NCBI RefSeq assembly: GCF_001612685.1
Contig: NZ_BDAY01000025.1
Location: 1-64,000, forward strand
Source of the DNA: Nocardia altamirensis NBRC 108246
GTDB taxonomy: Bacteria > Actinomycetota > Actinomycetes > Mycobacteriales > Mycobacteriaceae
DNA: 64,000 nucleotides
Direction: 5' to 3'
In this document: piece by piece, positions 1 to 8,497 of the stretch
How positions within the stretch are numbered: the first letter of the stretch is position 1
Layout of the letters: each line of letters begins with the position of its first letter
Program-made: the position numbers and the translations under genes
Notes under the pieces: model-generated
The model's input: the letters and a program-made list of their open reading frames with translations, nothing else
Databases searched by the model: none
Told to the model about the DNA's origin: nothing

Positions 1-2
1 TG

Positions 3-1034
3 GCCGGCGACGACCCCGCCGCGCTGGCCGCGGTCGCCCTTGCCGAGTGTGGGGTGCACACCGAGACCGTCTACGCGGACCGTGCCGAGCTGGAAACCGG
101 GATGTCCGAGGCGCTCTCGCTCGCCGAGCGCGCGGTCGAACTGGCCTATCAGGCGGGCGATCCGGTGGCAGAGAGCGCGGCACTGGACGCGCTCGCCGCG
201 GCACAGTGTTGGACAGGAGACACCTTCGCCACCGCCGAAACAACCCGTCGACGCGTCGAACTGCTTGCCACCGTGCCGGTTTCACCGGCCACCGAGCTCG
301 AACGCGGCAACGCGCTCGCCGAGGCAGCCGAAACCTGTATCGGTGTCGGCGATCTGACCGGCGCGCGCCGCTGGGGCCGGCAGCTCCGCGACCTCCCGCT
401 GCTCGCCGAACAGGGCGATTTCGCCACCTCCCGGCTGATGGTCGCGGAGGTGTTGGCAGGCAACCTCGATGAGGTACTTACCGGCAGTAGGCGTTTCCTG
501 GACGCATGGGAACTGTCCGGACGCCTGCCTGCGCCGCACCTCGCGATGGCGGCGGCCGCGGTGGCGCTGGCGCACGGCCTGCGCGGCGACGACGCGGCGC
601 GCGCCGAGTGGCTGGCGATCGTCGACGAGCTCTGCGTCGCTCCTGAGCAAAAGACTGTCTACAGTGCGGTTTTCGACGCCATCGTGCTACTGCACCACGG
701 CCGCGCCGACCAAGCCATGGCAGGCCTGACCGCCGAACCCGACGAGCTCGACGGGCAGGTCATCTGGGTGTGGCGGCACTGGTACACCGCGCTCCGCGCC
801 GAGGCCGCGGTGCTCGCCGACCATCCAGACGCCCGCGCCCACCTCGCCACCGCTCGAAAAGCAGTGGCGGGCAACCCGATCGCCGACGCCATCGTCGAAA
901 GGGCAACGGCGCTTCTCGACGACGACCCGGCGCGCGTGCGCGCCACCGCAGCCGCGTTCGAAGCCGCGTCCTGCCCCTACCAGCAGGCGAGAAGCCTCAC
1001 GCTCGCTGACGGCAAGCCCGCCACGACTCGCTGA
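3..1034 (+). CDS. C-terminal part of a helical-repeat (TPR-like) ATPase/regulator, cut by window edge
   Basis: The reading frame is open from the first bases of the window, so the start lies upstream; GTG at 54 is only an internal candidate. The visible protein is almost all Ala-rich amphipathic helices arranged like TPR or MalT-type repeats. The ending, with a 'CPYQQARSLTLADG' segment, resembles the last helices of large actinobacterial ATPase regulators that combine an AAA or cyclase domain with TPR repeats. Those proteins often end in a LuxR HTH, but this one stops without one. The N-terminal domains that would decide function are not visible, so the family call is an inference. Confidence 0.55.
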   Translation, partial: AGDDPAALAAVALAECGVHTETVYADRAELETGMSEALSLAERAVELAYQAGDPVAESAALDALAAAQCWTGDTFATAETTRRRVELLATVPVSPATELERGNALAEAAETCIGVGDLTGARRWGRQLRDLPLLAEQGDFATSRLMVAEVLAGNLDEVLTGSRRFLDAWELSGRLPAPHLAMAAAAVALAHGLRGDDAARAEWLAIVDELCVAPEQKTVYSAVFDAIVLLHHGRADQAMAGLTAEPDELDGQVIWVWRHWYTALRAEAAVLADHPDARAHLATARKAVAGNPIADAIVERATALLDDDPARVRATAAAFEAASCPYQQARSLTLADGKPATTR

Positions 1035-1106
1035 TCAACCCCGGAACCGTTCGAGACTCGCCTCGGACATGCGCCGTTGTCTGGAACAGGACCACCGCCA
1101 GCAGGT

Positions 1107-1796
1107 TCAGCGATTCCGGTCCGCCTCGAGCGCAACGGTGCTGCCGTATCCCCGGCTCAGCGTGGCAGCAAGCACGGATTGCTGCTGCTCAGCCTCGAGC
1201 GCGCGCGGGGAGCCCGCCGCTGCGGCGGTCAGGTAAATTCCGCTGATCCACTCCACCAGGTGGACATTGGCGATCGCCGCGTCCAGCGTCGGGCCGACGG
1301 CGACCGCACCGTGGTTGGCCATGATCGCAGCGCTCTTGTCGCGCAAAGCTTCTCGAACGCTGCTGGCGAGCTCGGTCGTGCCGAACGCGGCGAACGGAGC
1401 GACCCTGATCGCGCCGCCGAGCAGGAGCTGCTGATAGTGGATGCACGGCAGTTCGTCGCGCACCAGCGACAGCGCGATGGCGTTCGGCGAGTGGGTGTGC
1501 ACGACCGCGGCCGCTTCGGAGTCCTGATAGACGCCGAGGTGCAGTTCCACCTCGGAGGTCGGCTGCCAGTCGCCGTCGATGATCGTGCCGTTCAGGTCGA
1601 TGACCGTGACGTGCTCCGGTTCCGCCGCTGCGAGGGCCAGGCCGGTCGCGGTCACCGCGACAAGATCGCCCTGTCGGCAACTCACATTGCCTGCAGTGCC
1701 GATGACCAGACCGTCGGCGGCAAGTCGGCGTGCCGCGGCGGCGACCGCCGCACGTGGCAGGGTGAAATCAGCGTTTCGGGGGGTCACATCGCGCAC
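1107..1796 (-). CDS. class II aldolase/adducin family protein (fuculose-phosphate aldolase-like)
   Basis: A 229-residue protein of usual length for zinc-dependent class II aldolases such as L-fuculose-1-phosphate aldolase. The 'GTAGNVSCR' phosphate-binding loop lies near residue 33, the zinc-ligand motif 'HTHSPNA' near residue 100, and a second metal-site segment 'MANHGAVAVG' near residue 158. The enzyme would be cytosolic and cleave or epimerise a sugar phosphate; the exact substrate cannot be read from the sequence. It starts at a GTG. The next gene is divergent and the preceding one converges on it, so it is probably monocistronic. Confidence 0.8.
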   Translation of the reverse strand: MRDVTPRNADFTLPRAAVAAAARRLAADGLVIGTAGNVSCRQGDLVAVTATGLALAAAEPEHVTVIDLNGTIIDGDWQPTSEVELHLGVYQDSEAAAVVHTHSPNAIALSLVRDELPCIHYQQLLLGGAIRVAPFAAFGTTELASSVREALRDKSAAIMANHGAVAVGPTLDAAIANVHLVEWISGIYLTAAAAGSPRALEAEQQQSVLAATLSRGYGSTVALEADRNR

Positions 1797-1921
1797 GGTA
1801 CCCGTATAACTGAAGCAAGTTCAGGTTCGGTTCAAAGCTGGTCAGAGCATTACCGACACGTCTGACGCCTTCGGCGTCCAACGACGCGCCGACCATGTCC
1901 ATCGATCCGCGAGGAGTGAGC

Positions 1922-2824
1922 ATGAACAGCACGACAAGCATGTCCCACCGCCCACGGGCCGCGGTCATGGTCGCGGCCCTCGGCTGTGCAATGACCGCCG
2001 TCTCGCTCGGGTCGGCAACAGCGGAACCGAGCACCGGCGGTGTCTACGTGGCATTGGGCGATTCGGATGCCGCCGGGTCGGTGGTCTTCCCGCAATCAGA
2101 TCTGCTCACCTGCGCGCGGTCGACAGTCAACTACCCCTCGTTGGTGGCGAAAGCATTGCAGGTGCCCACCTTCCGTGATGTCACCTGCGCCAGTGCCACC
2201 ACCAGGCATCTCACCCAGCCGCAGCCCGGCAACGTCGCAGGCGTCGCGCCACCGCAGTTCGACGCGCTCAGCGCCGACACCACGCTGGTCACGATGTCGA
2301 TGGGCGGCAATGACATCGGGATCGCCGACGACACCTACGGGTGCATCAGCTTCTTTCCCGAGGCAGCCGATCGCTCGTGCGCCGCCGACTTCACCGCAGG
2401 CGGTCGCGACATGTTCGCCGAACGAACCGACGCGCTCGCGGCGACCTACGGCGACGTCATCGAACAAATCCACGCACGCGCGCCACGCGCACGGGTGCTC
2501 GTCGTCGGCTACCAGTACTTCTTCCGCCCCGGCGGATGTCCTGCGACACACCCGATTTCGCCCCGCGACAGCGACTACCTCCAGCAGAAGCTCTCCCGCC
2601 TCAATGCCATGATTGCCGAGCAAGCCGCCGCGCACAACGCCACCTACATCGATCTCGAGCCGTCGACGATCGGCCACGATGCGTGCGCTCCGGTCGGCGA
2701 CCGCTGGGCCGAGGGCATCATTCCGTCGCCACCGACCGGGGGAACGTCGTTGTTTCCGATCCATCCGAACGCCGCCGGATACGAGAACACTGCCCGCCAG
2801 ATACTGGCAGCCCTCGGCCACTAG
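1922..2824 (+). CDS. secreted SGNH/GDSL-family lipase or esterase
   Basis: The ATG at 1922 is chosen because a GAGGAG ribosome site sits just upstream; a longer in-frame start would spoil the signal peptide. The product is about 300 residues with an N-terminal Sec signal peptide ending near 'GSATAEP'. SGNH blocks are in order: block I 'ALGDSDAAGS' carrying the nucleophile Ser, block III 'MSMGGNDIG', and block V 'FPIHPNAAGY' carrying the catalytic His. Six or more cysteines fit disulfides in an exported enzyme. It likely hydrolyses lipid or polysaccharide esters outside the cell. It converges with phoD across a six-base gap. Confidence 0.88.
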   Translation: MNSTTSMSHRPRAAVMVAALGCAMTAVSLGSATAEPSTGGVYVALGDSDAAGSVVFPQSDLLTCARSTVNYPSLVAKALQVPTFRDVTCASATTRHLTQPQPGNVAGVAPPQFDALSADTTLVTMSMGGNDIGIADDTYGCISFFPEAADRSCAADFTAGGRDMFAERTDALAATYGDVIEQIHARAPRARVLVVGYQYFFRPGGCPATHPISPRDSDYLQQKLSRLNAMIAEQAAAHNATYIDLEPSTIGHDACAPVGDRWAEGIIPSPPTGGTSLFPIHPNAAGYENTARQILAALGH

Positions 2825-2830
2825 CGACGC

Positions 2831-4435
2831 TCAGAGCGCTTCGATGATCGATTGGCCGGACGGGGTGCGGAAGGACCTGGTGGTGACGCCCGCGTTCGGA
2901 TCGAGTTTGTCCACCGAGCGGAAGTGGAACCGCGCCTCGTTCGATGCCACTTCCAGCACGCCATAGCCGTGGTCGACCATGTTGATGTACTTCGCGTGCG
3001 GGTTGCGGGCGTGCCTGGCTGCCTCCTCGTTGTGCGCGGCAACGACGGGATCGCCTGCGTCCGTGGGGAGATAGCCGCCGTCGCCTGCGTTGGTCGAGGT
3101 GACCGACGGGACAAGGTATTCCACGGCCGCGCGTGTGGTGCCGGGCGGATTGACCTGCGTGCCGGTGACGGTGCCAGGCGCAAAGCCGGTGTCCCACAGT
3201 TCGCCTGCGTATCCGTTGTGATCGTCGCCGGTGACCAGGACCATGTTCTTGATCTGTGCGGCCGCGGTGGACAGGATGTGGGTCCGCTCGGCGCCGTAGC
3301 CGTCCCAGCTGTCCATGAAGGCGCGGCGGCCGTCGTCGCCGGTCACCATGCCCATCATCATCACCGCGTTGCCCATCACCTTCCAGGTCGCGTCCGAGCC
3401 GCTCATGCCGTCGAGCAGCCACCGAGTTTGGTTGTCGCCGAGCATGCTTCGGCCGCCCGCATCCGCGGCCGAACACACCCCTGACGCGTCACCGCACGGT
3501 TGTGCGTCCCGATACTGCCGATCGTCCTGTACCCACAGCTCGACGGTCTTCCCCAGCCGCAGCGATCGATGCGTGCGGTTCGGCGCACCGGGAAAGCGCG
3601 GGACCGGCATGTGCTCGAACCACGCCTGCCAGGCCCACTGCTTCTTCTGCTCGAAACCGACTGCGCCCTCGACCTTGTCGGCGCCGAATCCGGTCCAGCC
3701 TTCCTTCCAGTAGTTGTTGCGGTATTCGTGGTCATCCCACATGGGCACGAAGGCATGGCGGCTGTGCATCAACTGAAGATCGGTGTCCGAGCGATACTTT
3801 CGGTACTTCTCCCGCATCTGTTCCAGCAGCTGCGGATAGGCGTTGACTTCGACGCCGCGGACACCAGGCTTGGTGAACTCGTAGATGTAGTCGCCGAGGC
3901 AGATCACCAGATCGAGGTCTTCGGCGGCGAGGTGGCGATGCGCGGCGTAGTAGCCTTCCTCGAACGCTTGACAGGCGAACCAGCCGATCTTCACCGGCTC
4001 GTTGGAGTCGGCCGGACGGAGTGTCTTGAACCGGCCGACCGCCGATTCCGTTCCCCTGCCCCGGAATTGGTAGAAGTACTGCTCCCCCGGCCGTAGCCCG
4101 GCGGCCTCGAAATGGACGGTGCCGTCGGCGCCGGTGGTGGCGGTCTCGGTCAGCTCCGGACTGGACAGATCGTCGCGGCGGGACACGACGACCGCCAGCT
4201 TCCCCGCCGACCCCGCGCTGCCACCGCTGACCCTGGTCCACAGCGTCGCCCCGTCGGTCCGCGGCACACCGGCCATCACCCCGGTGCCGAACAGCGGATT
4301 CCCGATCAAATCGGCGGCACCGTCGGGCGCCTGCCGCAAAATCGGCGCAGCGAACCCGGAAGCGGGCAGTGCCAGCATTCCGCCAGCGACCGCCAGACCG
4401 GCGAAGAACGAACGGCGAGGCACACTGCTGGTCAT
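2831..4435 (-). CDS. phoD: alkaline phosphatase PhoD, Tat-exported
   Basis: A 534-residue protein with a twin-arginine signal peptide (Arg-Arg-Ser-Phe-Phe at residues 7-11, then a hydrophobic stretch and an Ala-x-Ala type cleavage site), matching PhoD phosphodiesterase/phosphomonoesterases, which fold in the cytosol with Ca/Fe cofactors and are exported by Tat. PhoD blocks include 'CLGDYIYEF', 'PMWDDHEYRNN' and 'VTGDDHNGYAG', which provide metal-ligand Asp and His residues. A good AGGAGAG site precedes the ATG at 4435. The likely role is phosphate scavenging from organic esters; I saw no clear PhoP box. Confidence 0.93.
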   Translation of the reverse strand: MTSSVPRRSFFAGLAVAGGMLALPASGFAAPILRQAPDGAADLIGNPLFGTGVMAGVPRTDGATLWTRVSGGSAGSAGKLAVVVSRRDDLSSPELTETATTGADGTVHFEAAGLRPGEQYFYQFRGRGTESAVGRFKTLRPADSNEPVKIGWFACQAFEEGYYAAHRHLAAEDLDLVICLGDYIYEFTKPGVRGVEVNAYPQLLEQMREKYRKYRSDTDLQLMHSRHAFVPMWDDHEYRNNYWKEGWTGFGADKVEGAVGFEQKKQWAWQAWFEHMPVPRFPGAPNRTHRSLRLGKTVELWVQDDRQYRDAQPCGDASGVCSAADAGGRSMLGDNQTRWLLDGMSGSDATWKVMGNAVMMMGMVTGDDGRRAFMDSWDGYGAERTHILSTAAAQIKNMVLVTGDDHNGYAGELWDTGFAPGTVTGTQVNPPGTTRAAVEYLVPSVTSTNAGDGGYLPTDAGDPVVAAHNEEAARHARNPHAKYINMVDHGYGVLEVASNEARFHFRSVDKLDPNAGVTTRSFRTPSGQSIIEAL

Positions 4436-4781
4436 AACGCTCTCCTGTGGATCATCGTCGAATCATCAGGTCACGCGGGACAAATCGTACAGGCCGGTCG
4501 GTCTCATCTTTCGCGACGCGGCTGCCACCGCCGGGGACTGTAACGTAAGTTCGCCTCCGTAGCTACAGCTGCGCAACCGCGATCCGGCGGATGAGAGCCA
4601 CGTCACTTACCCCGAGCACGGCCGCGGATTCCCGACGCGAACCCCCTGCACACAAATGGTTCGCGCAATGAAACAAGACCCCAGAACTGCGGGCTGAGAC
4701 GTGGCGAATTCCAAACGGCGGCAACGGATCATATATTCGAGGGGAATCTGGTCCGCAGCCTTGGAGGAGGTGTGGCGGCGA
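4436..4781. other. 346-base intergenic stretch, no gene seen
   Basis: This lies between the divergent phoD and the small HTH gene and probably carries the promoters of both. I could not support a coding frame here: candidate frames lack family resemblance or a ribosome site. There is no convincing hairpin or operator. Confidence 0.4.
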
Positions 4782-5063
4782 ATGACCTCCATCATTCTCG
4801 ACCACAGAGCACGACCCGACCGGCCGACGAGATGGCGCAACCCGCGCCTCTTGACGCGCGAACAGGAAGTACTCGTCGCGTGGGTGCGGTCCGGCTCGAA
4901 AACCGCAGTGGGAACACAATTGTCCCTGTCCGTCGGGACGATCGACGCGCACCTCGCCCGCATCCGCGACAAGTACGCCGCGGTCGGGCGGGCAGCCGAG
5001 ACCAAGGCGGCCCTGGTGGCGCGCGCACTGCAGGACGGCCTGATCGTCCTCGACGATCTCTAG
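4782..5063 (+). CDS. stand-alone LuxR-type helix-turn-helix protein
   Basis: The ATG at 4782 is preferred over an in-frame ATG at 4701 because a GGAGGAGGTG ribosome site lies just before it. The 93-residue product is little more than a GerE/LuxR C-terminal DNA-binding domain: 'LTREQEVLVAWVRSGSK' begins it, and 'SVGTIDAHLARIRDKY' fits the recognition helix. It lacks a receiver or ligand-binding domain, so its input is unknown; such single-domain regulators may work through dimer formation or partners. The gene has its own upstream region and is followed by an unknown gene about 210 bases downstream. Confidence 0.7.
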   Translation: MTSIILDHRARPDRPTRWRNPRLLTREQEVLVAWVRSGSKTAVGTQLSLSVGTIDAHLARIRDKYAAVGRAAETKAALVARALQDGLIVLDDL

Positions 5064-5276
5064 CCGGTGCCCCCGGCAACGGTGTCGGACATTTGACCTA
5101 CAGACAAACGATGCGAAGCCGTGACATCGTCAGAGTTCGCGGACGAAACAGGACTGGGCATCCGGCGAAGGCCGCGCCGTCGTGCAGATCAGTTGCGCCC
5201 ACGATCTTCTAGCGTTGATAACCCGGGAAACGGTCGCCGGACCAGCGACCGCAGTCGGAAGTGGTGGGCACCTGTC

Positions 5277-5726
5277 ATGAACCGTCGGCACACCTACGAG
5301 GTGACTGTGTCAGCCTCGGCTCTCGGCGAGCTCATCCTCGCAGTACACGAGGCAGCAGGCCAATCGGGCGGACCGTCGGCGCGCCGATGGCGCTACGGCA
5401 ACGTCGTCGGCATCAGCACGCCGCGCGTCCGCGACCTGGCGCTGGCCACGGTGCACGTCAAACATCTCGTCGAAGGGCGCCCGATCGCGGCGATCACCGT
5501 CGCCGCCCACCGCAAGGTCGCCGTCGACGTCGTCTTCGTCCTCGACGAGTTCCAGGCGGCAGCGCAATTCCATTGCGCGACAACAGGCTCCGAACAAGTA
5601 CTGGAACAGGAAACGCACTGGGCCGAGTACCTCGCCACCAAAACCTCGGCGGCCCTCACCGCGACAGACATCGCCGCCAGCCTGTCCCGCGGCTGCCCGA
5701 GCGCCACCGATTCCACCGCAGGCTGA
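5277..5726 (+). CDS. hypothetical protein, about 149 residues
   Basis: I do not recognise this family. The ATG at 5277 gives a compact protein starting Met-Asn-Arg-Arg-His; an upstream in-frame start at 5121 adds an Arg-rich low-quality extension. The body has alternating beta-type segments ('TYEVTVSASALGELILAV', 'RPIAAITVAAHRKVAVDVV') and no signal peptide or membrane segment, so a small cytosolic alpha/beta protein is likely. It may share a transcript with the methyltransferase gene that begins about 46 bases downstream. Confidence 0.5.
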   Translation: MNRRHTYEVTVSASALGELILAVHEAAGQSGGPSARRWRYGNVVGISTPRVRDLALATVHVKHLVEGRPIAAITVAAHRKVAVDVVFVLDEFQAAAQFHCATTGSEQVLEQETHWAEYLATKTSAALTATDIAASLSRGCPSATDSTAG

Positions 5727-5772
5727 ACCGCAGCACACCAGCTGAAACCGCCAGCTCAGGAATACTAGGCTG

Positions 5773-6507
5773 GTGGTGACCGAGCGAGACTACGACGCGA
5801 ATCCGGAACGGTTCCGTGCCGGTAGCCGGATCACCGCGGCTTACCTGCGTCCCGGTCCGACCTTGTACGAGAAGATCGCTCGCGTGATTGCCGAGCGGCG
5901 CGCTGCTCGCGTGCTTGATCTCGGTTGCGGGGACGGCGCGTTCGGCGCCGCCGTGTGCATGCTGCCCGATCCGCCGTGGGTGGTGGGCCTGGATGCGGCC
6001 GCGGCGCTGCTGTCGACCGTGCCCGGCCCGGTGGTCCTGGCGGATGTCACGGCAATTCCGTTCGCGGACAAGGTCTTCGATGCGGTGGTCGCGGTGAACG
6101 TTTTCGACCATCTGCCGGATCCTGCCGTCGCAGTGCGCGCCGCGCATCGAGTGCTGCGGCCGGGCGGCGCACTGATCGCCGGCGCGATCAGCCGCCGGGA
6201 CTCACCGGAACTGGCCGCCGTGTGGCGGCCAGCGCCGACGCCGTTCGATGCCGAAGAGGCTCCCGGGATCGTCGGATCGGTCTTCGCTCACGTGACCGTG
6301 GACAACTGGGACGCTCCCCTGCTCACGCTTCCCGACGCGGCGGCGATCGCCGACTATCTGATCGTCAGATTCGTGCCGCCGGATCAGGCCGTGGCAAAAG
6401 CACACGAACTGCCTGCGCCGCTGGTGGTTACCAAACGCGGCACGCTCGTGATCGCCAGCGATTCGCGAGCAACCCACCGCACAGGTCGCGACGCGAACCA
6501 GGCGTGA
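5773..6507 (+). CDS. class I SAM-dependent methyltransferase
   Basis: A 244-residue protein with the Rossmann-like methyltransferase signature: motif I 'VLDLGCGDGAFGAAV' near residue 47, an acidic end of strand 2 ('VVGLDAA'), motif 'FADKVFDAVVAVNVFDHLPD' and the post-motif 'HRVLRPGGALIAG'. This is the Methyltransf_11 layout. The substrate is unknown; the acceptor-binding C-terminal part is not distinctive. Two GTG codons in tandem (5773 and 5776) can start it, and no strong ribosome site is present. The enzyme would be cytosolic. Confidence 0.8.
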   Translation: MVTERDYDANPERFRAGSRITAAYLRPGPTLYEKIARVIAERRAARVLDLGCGDGAFGAAVCMLPDPPWVVGLDAAAALLSTVPGPVVLADVTAIPFADKVFDAVVAVNVFDHLPDPAVAVRAAHRVLRPGGALIAGAISRRDSPELAAVWRPAPTPFDAEEAPGIVGSVFAHVTVDNWDAPLLTLPDAAAIADYLIVRFVPPDQAVAKAHELPAPLVVTKRGTLVIASDSRATHRTGRDANQA

Positions 6508-6602
6508 TACTTACGATATCGGCCATCTCCGCGGGATGAATTCCCACAGTCAGGAACACCGGAATAAGACACGCAACTCCCAGCGACACCTGCGCAGGGA
6601 TG

Positions 6603-7085
6603 TCAGGTGAATTGCGATGTGGTGATTACGCCTTCGACCTCGGCGGGCTGACGAGTGGGCAGCACCGGCATCGCGTTGTTGCTGTAGCGGTGTTTGACGA
6701 GCGCGGCGGCGTCCTCGGCCGTTTCCGGGCGCCACGGCCTGGTCGACAGCTTTTCCAGCACGCAGATCAGCAGCATTTGCCTGGTGCGGGTGACCGGGTG
6801 GCAGTCCACCTCCGAACCTCCGCCGTCCTCTTCGTGCGGGACGGTCTCGGTCAGCAGCCAGTAGAGCTCGGGCCCGAGCAGGATCGACTCACCGTGGTTG
6901 TCGTTGAACCACCGCACCGAGTACTCGATCAGCAGGTCCGCGATCTGCCCACTCTGCTTCAGCGCATCGACCAGCCGAGGCAGTCCCCCAGTGCCTTCCA
7001 CATTCCGCTGGATGAGGGTCGCGATTCGGTCCGCGACCTCGCGTAGCTGGGTGATGTCATGGTCCGGCCGCTTGGGCAGGGTCAT
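6603..7085 (-). CDS. hypothetical protein, 160 residues
   Basis: The ATG at 7085 is chosen because TAGGAG lies about 7 bases upstream; the frame stays open beyond it but the extension is Arg/Pro-rich with no ribosome site. The protein is mainly helical and hydrophilic, begins Met-Thr-Leu-Pro-Lys-Arg-Pro, and has a central 'ELYWLLTETVPHEEDGGG' stretch. No known domain, signal peptide or membrane segment is recognised. It converges on the methyltransferase gene, with about 95 bases between their stops. Confidence 0.5.
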   Translation of the reverse strand: MTLPKRPDHDITQLREVADRIATLIQRNVEGTGGLPRLVDALKQSGQIADLLIEYSVRWFNDNHGESILLGPELYWLLTETVPHEEDGGGSEVDCHPVTRTRQMLLICVLEKLSTRPWRPETAEDAAALVKHRYSNNAMPVLPTRQPAEVEGVITTSQFT

Positions 7086-7568
7086 CGAATCTCCTAACAG
7101 GGGCGGGTTCCACGCGCGGGTGGCTGGTCTTGGCACGACTGATCGGGTCGAGTCGCCGACGGTGAGTCTTGTTCGGTCTCGAGTCAGCGCGTTCGGCACC
7201 AACACCGGACGCCTGTTCTCGCTCACAACAATCCCGATCTGCCGGTGCGCGCCCGGCGGTGTGCTCGGATCGGGCCGGTTCGGCCCATTCCCGTCCCCGC
7301 CACAATTCAGCATTCGTCCACTGGTTGTCAATGGCCGCGCAACAGCTGATAGATATCACATAGTCGGCCCGGTTTCGCCGTGCCGAATGACAACGAAAAC
7401 GTTTGAGCAGCAACGCGTTCAGCGACCGTTCATCGGATAAGATCAACGTTCATATCGCGTGATACCACCCGTGTCGGCAAAGTCTTCGTAAACCTGCGTT
7501 ATAGCGAATGGATCTATTTGATGTACGGGCGTCGACGCACAAAGCGCCGACACAATCGCCGTTATCTT
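7086..7568. other. long intergenic region, relatively AT-rich in its right half
   Basis: About 480 bases without a supported gene. From roughly 7300 to 7560 the base composition drops clearly below the surrounding genes, which suggests promoter DNA for the 7085 gene or debris from a past insertion or deletion; the adjacent gene remnant favours the second reading. No tRNA or inverted-repeat ends were found. Confidence 0.4.
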
Positions 7569-7760
7569 TCAATCCGCAGCTGCACTGTTGTGGCGCAATA
7601 CTTTTCGGTCGATTTTCCCGGTCGAGGTGCGCGGTATCTCGGTGCTGAGATAGATGTCGCGCGGTTGTTCGAAGCGCGACACCCGACTACGGAGGAAGTC
7701 CCGTTTCTCTGCCGCCGCAGGGTCGCGACGGCGCGCGGCAACACGAAGGCGACCAGTCGA
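7569..7760 (-). pseudogene. C-terminal remnant of an AMP-forming acyl-CoA synthetase/ligase
   Basis: Directly after the TetR stop codon, and in the same frame, about 63 codons read as the last part of an ANL-superfamily ligase: 'RVSRFEQPRDIYLSTEIPRT' runs into 'STGKIDRKVLRHNSA'. The Thr-Gly-Lys-Ile segment contains the catalytic lysine (A10 motif) of the small C-terminal domain. There is no start codon with a ribosome site and the remaining roughly 450 residues of such an enzyme are absent. It is best explained as debris of a deleted ligase gene, perhaps once controlled by the neighbouring TetR. Confidence 0.65.
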
Positions 7761-8372
7761 TCAACGAGATTCATACCGAACGTCCTTCGGGAGGAGACCA
7801 CAGACAAAGGTCCGCGCCGCCATGCCGACCGCCTGATCCCAGGTATAGCTGTGCATGTGGCGACGGAGACTGGTGAAGTGATCGGCCAGTCCCACGACGG
7901 TGGACCACAGCACGACCAGCGCCAGCTCGGGTTCTTCGAGGCCGAGTCGGCTGCCGAACGACTGCAGTGCGGCGAGTAGGCGTCCCGCCGCCATGACCAG
8001 CTGATCGGCGGTCGCCGGATCGAGGTCGTCTTTGCGTCCGACCAGCGACAGCACGTCGAGTTCCTTGCCGAACTCCGCGTACACATCGCGGTAGGCGGTG
8101 GCGATCAGCACGAACAGCTCACCCAAGTCGTCCGCGGCGGCGAGTTCCGGTTCGATCTCGGCCAGCATCCGGTCGAGACGTTCGGCGTACATGGCGGCGT
8201 ACAACGCCTCTTTCGTCGCGAAGTAGGTGTACACGGTGCCCAACCCGACACCGGCGCGCTGCGCGACTCCACGCATCTGCAATTCACCGATGCCATTCTC
8301 GCGCAACAGCATTCGTCCTGCTTCGAGAATATCGCGGCGTCGCGCCTCCCGATCGCCCCATTGCGTCGGCAT
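7761..8372 (-). CDS. TetR family transcriptional regulator
   Basis: About 203 residues. The N-terminal HTH reads 'RDILEAGRMLLRENGIGELQ', then 'GVGLGTVYTYFATKEALYAA', the classic TetR recognition helix and fourth helix. The remaining helical C-terminal domain is the ligand pocket. The ATG at 8372 is preferred to one at 8393 because the latter would put the start inside two operator-like palindromes (8387-8416). Those sites imply autoregulation. The original target may have been the ligase gene of which only a tail survives downstream. Confidence 0.88.
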   Translation of the reverse strand: MPTQWGDREARRRDILEAGRMLLRENGIGELQMRGVAQRAGVGLGTVYTYFATKEALYAAMYAERLDRMLAEIEPELAAADDLGELFVLIATAYRDVYAEFGKELDVLSLVGRKDDLDPATADQLVMAAGRLLAALQSFGSRLGLEEPELALVVLWSTVVGLADHFTSLRRHMHSYTWDQAVGMAARTFVCGLLPKDVRYESR

Positions 8373-8386
8373 AAGTCCACCTATTC

Positions 8387-8416
8387 TGAACAAGGTTCAA
8401 TATGAACTTCGTTCAT
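8387..8416. promoter_or_regulatory. two tandem TetR-type operator palindromes
   Basis: Two adjacent dyads are visible: TGAAC-AAG-GTTCA (8387-8399) and ATGAAC-TTC-GTTCAT (8402-8416). They share the half-site TGAAC and the three-base spacing and lie just upstream of the TetR start at 8372, where an autorepressor would bind. Binding by that protein is an inference. Confidence 0.65.
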
Positions 8417-8497
8417 AATTGGTGGCCCCGAGATCCAGGTCAACGCAATGTGACGCACGTCTCCGACCAAGCGGAGACGGCTACCTACCGCAGCTGC

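Noticed and set aside
1107..1865. Long plus-strand frame opposite the class II aldolase
   Set aside because: It is the complementary frame of a recognised gene, is Arg/Gly-rich, and matches no family. The same reasoning removed many opposite-strand frames, for example over phoD, CAR and the ABC genes.
7086..7331. N-terminal extension of the 160-residue unknown protein
   Set aside because: The frame is open, but the added residues are low-complexity and the ATG at 7085 has a proper ribosome site.
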